The position numbers were made by a program, and so were the translations under genes. From NCBI GenBank assembly GCA_964373775.1, contig CAYJWA010000008.1, forward strand, positions 1 to 21,047: a stretch of 21,047 nt of DNA, written 5' to 3'. The stretch is from UBA10002 sp964373775 (GTDB taxonomy: Bacteria > Patescibacteriota > Minisyncoccia > Phycocordibacterales > UBA10002). The notes under the pieces are model-generated. The model searched no databases. It was given only the letters and a program-made list of their open reading frames with translations, and was not told where the DNA came from. Positions 18,935 to 21,047 of this stretch are shown here, piece after piece. Every line of letters starts with the position of its first letter. Position 1 is the first letter of the stretch.

Positions 18935-19045
18935 CTCGACTCAGACGGCAACCGCGTGAACTTCAGGTTCAGTCCCGACGGGTTCAAAGTTAATAACAAC
19001 CACGACGATAACCGCAACGACAACATTGGTGTGTCGTCCTCCCGG
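18935..19045 (+). other. DGR template repeat (TR)
   Basis: Non-coding copy of the VR, rich in AAC/AAT codons (NNNHDDNRND in the VR frame), the typical mutable codons of DGR templates. It lies between the target gene and RT on the same strand. Shared 3' end with the VR at 19025-19045. Confidence 0.9.
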
Positions 19046-19097
19046 CAGTCAATACTCTATCGCAGAACTCCTTCGTTTTAGTCGGAGGAGTCTCTGT

Positions 19098-19208
19098 TTA
19101 TCGCTCTTTGGTTGATTTTATCCACCCGCCAAGCATTCGCCCGATTTCATCAAGGTGAGCTTCCGTTACAATGTATTTTTTATTGTCGATCGCGCGCACG
19201 TCTTTCAT
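19098..19208 (-). pseudogene. possible remnant of an Avd/S23-type four-helix-bundle gene
   Basis: A 36-residue frame, MKDVRAIDNKKYIVTEAHLD followed by EIGRMLGGWIKSTKER, open further upstream without ATG. The end (LDEIGRMLGGWIKS) resembles the last helix of four-helix-bundle proteins of the S23/Avd type, which are RT partners in many DGRs. If correct, only the C-terminus remains, and on the opposite strand to the RT. The resemblance is short and by eye. Confidence 0.35.
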
Positions 19209-19209
19209 A

Positions 19210-19251
19210 GTAGATACGTTTAACGAATCGCGGTAGATACACTTGACGAAT
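19210..19251. repeat. 19-bp imperfect direct repeat
   Basis: GTAGATACGTTTAACGAAT (19210-19228) and GTAGATACACTTGACGAAT (19233-19251), three mismatches, followed by two GCACACGAAT copies (19254 and 19276). Could be regulator binding sites between TR and RT, or debris. Confidence 0.6.
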
Positions 19252-19295
19252 GGTGCACACGAATTTTAGGAAGACGCACACGAATGGGGGACACC

Positions 19296-19399
19296 CTGCG
19301 CTCCCTGCCCGTGCGTGTCCGCACGCAGGCGGGCGCGCAGGGTCATTCGGGGCGGCCCGCAGGCAGGCGCCCTGCGGTGCCGCTCTCAATTTTTACAAG
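19296..19399. repeat. GC-rich palindrome plus 58-bp repeat copy 2
   Basis: 19299-19343 is a palindrome (CCTGCCCGTGCG/CGCACGCAGGCGGG) closely matching one inside the MITE copy at 20769-20993. 19342-19399 is the second copy of the 58-bp repeat at 1-58. The pair replaces the sequence where the N-terminal part of the RT gene should lie. Confidence 0.8.
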
Positions 19400-20086
19400 G
19401 CAACCGTTCGGGACAGAGTGCTCCATCACGCGCTGTTCAGAGTCCTGAACCCCGTATTTGAGCCGACATTTATTCCGGCTTCCTTTTCGTGCAGAATCGA
19501 AAGGGGACGCACCGTGGCGTAGATTTTCTTGCAGATGCGATTCGCGCCGTGAGCAGAAACCATACGAGGCGGTGCTTTGTCCTGAAGTGCGATATAGAGA
19601 AGTTCTTCTACTCGGTTGACCACGCCACACTCATCAAGATTCTCCTGCGGAGAATCAAGGATGCGAAAGTACACTGGTTGCTTGAAGAAGTTATCGGGAG
19701 TTTTTCGGGCGGTCTTTACGAGAGAGAGAGAGAGAGAGAGAGAGAGTAAAAAAGCCGAATGTGGAAAAGGGATACCTATCGGCAACCTTACCTCCCAGCT
19801 CTTTGCGAACATCTACATGAATGAGTTTGACCAGTTTGTGAAGCATGAATTGAAAATAAAAAAGTATGCCCGATATACCGATGATTTTGTGATTGTAGCA
19901 GATAATCGGGAATTTTTGGTTTCTTTGATTCCGCGCATTGAGGCGTTTCTCTCGGAGCGGCTCACACTCTCGCTTCATCCGCAGAAAGTATCAATTACTC
20001 CATGCCGCCGAGGCCGAAGCGCAGCGCGTTTTAGGCAGTCTTTTGAAGGGCAAGAAAAACATGCAACGACGCCCCCTCACCTCTGA
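19397..20086 (+). pseudogene. DGR-type reverse transcriptase, frameshifted and truncated
   Basis: Three frames together give RT motifs in order: VRDRVLHHALFRVLNPVFEPTF (frame A, to about 19500), KGTHRGVDFLADAIR and KCDIEKFFYSVDH with the motif 3 Asp (frame B, to 19720), then GKGIPIGNLTSQLFANIYMN, KKYARYTDDFVIV with catalytic YxDD, and LSLHPQKVSIT (frame A again). IGNLTSQ instead of QGxxxSP marks the DGR class. The first break fits loss of one A in a GAAAGGGG run near 19503; the second is in a (GA)13G tract. The first 60-80 residues and the part after KVSITP, usually …DFLGY…, are missing. Not functional as read; frame B to A needs +1 or -2 GA units. Confidence 0.85.
19720..19746 (+). repeat. 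(GA)13G microsatellite inside the RT gene
   Basis: 27 bases of perfect GA repeat in the linker before the IGNLTSQ motif, encoding Arg-Glu repeats. It sits exactly where the reading frame changes. Confidence 0.97.
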
Positions 20087-20105
20087 CGGTTTTCTTTTTG
20101 CGCGG

Positions 20106-20147
20106 GATGAGGTAAAGATTCTACGATCGTAGAATCTTTACATCATC
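20106..20147. promoter_or_regulatory. 42-bp palindromic operator candidate
   Basis: 20112-20141 is a perfect 30-bp palindrome (GTAAAGATTCTACGA and its complement). It extends to 20106-20147 with one mismatched pair. The right arm overlaps the -35 box of the next gene, so a bound regulator would block RNA polymerase. The core recurs at 21006-21042. Confidence 0.8.
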
Positions 20148-20164
20148 CAGCGTGTTGCTATACT
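20137..20164 (+). promoter_or_regulatory. promoter of the PaaX-like gene
   Basis: TTTACA (20137-20142), 16-base spacer, TATACT (20159-20164) with TGC upstream (extended -10). GGAG at 20165-20168 lies five bases before the ATG. Confidence 0.65.
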
Positions 20165-20173
20165 GGAGTTGTT

Positions 20174-20746
20174 ATGGGAAGAATGGAGCAAAAGATACGA
20201 GTTCGGGTCAAGCATACCGAGTTACAGCGGTCAGTGCTTTCAATCGCACAGTCGGTGTCCGATTTGACCGCGGAGATGCTTACCGGAAGCATCTGCAAAA
20301 TGTATCGTCTCATGGACCGCAATGCGCGGCGGAGGAAATATCGCTCCATTCTCGCGGCGCGGGAGCGTCTTTTGAGAGCAGGCTTTTTGCGGCGAGACGG
20401 GGGATTTCTTGAACTCACTGTAAAGGGGGAAAGGAAATTGCATGAATGGGAGCGTCATCACTACAAACTTCCCCGCGCCGCCAAGTGGGACGGACGATGG
20501 CGGATACTCATTTTTGATATTCCGGAAAAGAGAAGATGGATTCGAGACCGCATCCGCGACACACTTCACGCTGTCGGTTTCAAGCAACTTCAGCGAAGCG
20601 TATGGGTCTATCCGTTTGACTGCGAGGACTTTATCACGCTTCTCAAGGCGGATTTTAAAGTCGGAAAGGACCTGCTCTATCTTATCGTTGAAGGACTTGA
20701 AAATGACGCGCCTCTACGCGATTACTTTGAGGTGTACACCAGCTAA
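20174..20746 (+). CDS. PaaX-like transcriptional regulator with Cas2-fold domain
   Basis: 190 residues. Residues ~1-95 are helical and basic with a winged-helix look (RQRSVL-type start, RLLRAGFLRRDGGFLELTVKGERKLHEW, where the wing is DGGFLELTVKG). Residues ~100-190 (KWDGRWRILIFDIPEKRRWI, LHAVGFKQLQRSVWVYPFDC, DLLYLIVEGL) match the ferredoxin-like Cas2-type domain at the C-terminus of PaaX-family repressors common in CPR genomes. IFDIPE corresponds to the Cas2 Asp region, but no CRISPR array or other cas gene is here, so regulation is the better guess. The palindrome over its own promoter suggests autorepression. GGAG and ATG spacing support the start. Confidence 0.85.
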   Translation: MGRMEQKIRVRVKHTELQRSVLSIAQSVSDLTAEMLTGSICKMYRLMDRNARRRKYRSILAARERLLRAGFLRRDGGFLELTVKGERKLHEWERHHYKLPRAAKWDGRWRILIFDIPEKRRWIRDRIRDTLHAVGFKQLQRSVWVYPFDCEDFITLLKADFKVGKDLLYLIVEGLENDAPLRDYFEVYTS

Positions 20747-20768
20747 ACCAGTCATGTTCTCCTACTCT

Positions 20769-20993
20769 TTTACCCAGCACCTTGCCTTCAACGCCCTGCG
20801 CTCCCTGCCCGTGCGTGTCTGCCTGTGCGTGTACTCACGCAGACAGGTCCGCACGCAGGCGGGTGCGCGAGGGTAGGGTCGGGCCTTGGCCAGCACTAAC
20901 GAGAAGTTTGTGCTGGCCTTGCCACAGGGTTTAACCTGCGTGCGCCGAGGCTTCGGCAGGCAGGCGCCCTGTGGTCAAGGTGCTGGGTTTACT
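20769..20993 (-). repeat. MITE-like structured repeat, copy 2 (225 bp, with insertions)
   Basis: Inverted relative to 13151-13290. Same ends (TTTACCCAGCACCTTG … CAAGGTGCTGGGTTTA) and same CAGCAC/GTGCTG hairpin. Two GC-rich palindromes are present here and absent from copy 1: about 30 bp near 20935-20968, and about 62 bp near 20808-20870, the latter containing a further 30-bp palindrome absent from the related sequence at 19299-19343. Confidence 0.8.
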
Positions 20994-21005
20994 GAAAAGA
21001 ACATT

Positions 21006-21042
21006 GAGGTAAATATTCTACGATCGTACCGATATTTACCTC
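21006..21042. promoter_or_regulatory. second palindrome with the same core as the PaaX-like operator
   Basis: GAGGTAAATAT and ATATTTACCTC are perfect arms around TACGATCGTA, with a one-base offset. The left 23 bases differ from 20108-20130 at one position. Probably the operator of a gene beyond the window's right end. Confidence 0.7.
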
Positions 21043-21047
21043 TACGG

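Noticed and set aside
19250..19400. N-terminal extension of the RT reading frame (from 19250)
   Set aside because: The frame before about 19397 is encoded by the GC palindrome and the 58-bp repeat and shows no RT similarity.
20174..20746. Cas2 as part of a CRISPR system
   Set aside because: The Cas2-like fold has a winged-helix N-terminal part, no cas1 or repeat-spacer array is present, and a palindromic operator fits a PaaX-type repressor.
1..21047. Classical insertion sequence or prophage
   Set aside because: No transposase, integrase or phage structural gene seen; mobile-looking elements here are non-autonomous palindromes and the DGR.

Overview
The window looks like a fragment of a Candidate Phyla Radiation (Patescibacteria, probably Parcubacteria) chromosome. 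This rests on gene content and style, not on a marker gene: a compact type IV pilin/pseudopilin cluster, a ligA-gatC-gatA block, an SPFH protein, group I introns in tRNA genes, a diversity-generating retroelement (DGR), many short palindromic repeats, and promoters whose -10 box sits 6-7 bases before the ATG. TGA acts as a stop (for example at the end of gatA), so the recoded CPR lineages are unlikely.

Layout. 1-270: a 58-bp repeat and a palindromic element. 275-5378: three major-type pilin genes (the middle one a chimera made by a perfect 459-bp tandem duplication), a prepilin peptidase, and four minor pseudopilins (FimT-, PilW-, PilV- and PilX-like). Each minor pseudopilin leader contains degenerate heptanucleotide tandem repeats. 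5494-10401: ligA, a small minus-strand gene, gatC, gatA and a membrane protein with a HEPN-like motif. 10509-12906 (minus): a small unknown gene, tRNA-fMet carrying a 313-nt group I intron, and an S41-like protease with a J-like segment. 12959-16774: an RNA-rich stretch in which intact tRNA genes (Met/Ile, Asp, Thr) lie inside the anticodon loop of other, split tRNA genes, plus tRNA-Thr(GGT) with a group I intron, a Cys-rich mini-ORF, a coiled-coil protein, a membrane-anchored coiled-coil protein and a NIF3/YqfO-type domain protein. 16828-17589: SPFH protein.

17811-20086: a DGR in the order target gene with C-terminal variable repeat (VR, 18444-18554), template repeat (TR, 18935-19045), reverse transcriptase (RT). 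VR and TR have the same length, and 16 of their 24 differences fall on TR adenines, the DGR signature. The RT has two frame breaks (one in a (GA)13 tract) and appears to lack both ends, so the system looks decaying or switched off. 20106-21042: a PaaX/Cas2-fold regulator behind a 42-bp near-perfect palindrome overlapping its promoter; a second palindrome with the same core lies at the window's end.

A theme runs through the window: sequence inserted in the loops of hairpins. tRNAs sit in tRNA anticodon loops, group I introns in anticodon loops, palindromes in palindrome loops (filled and unfilled versions of the same site are both present), and a ~62-bp palindrome in both an intron hairpin and a terminator-like hairpin. 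I could not run alignments, folding or searches; all comparisons were made by eye.
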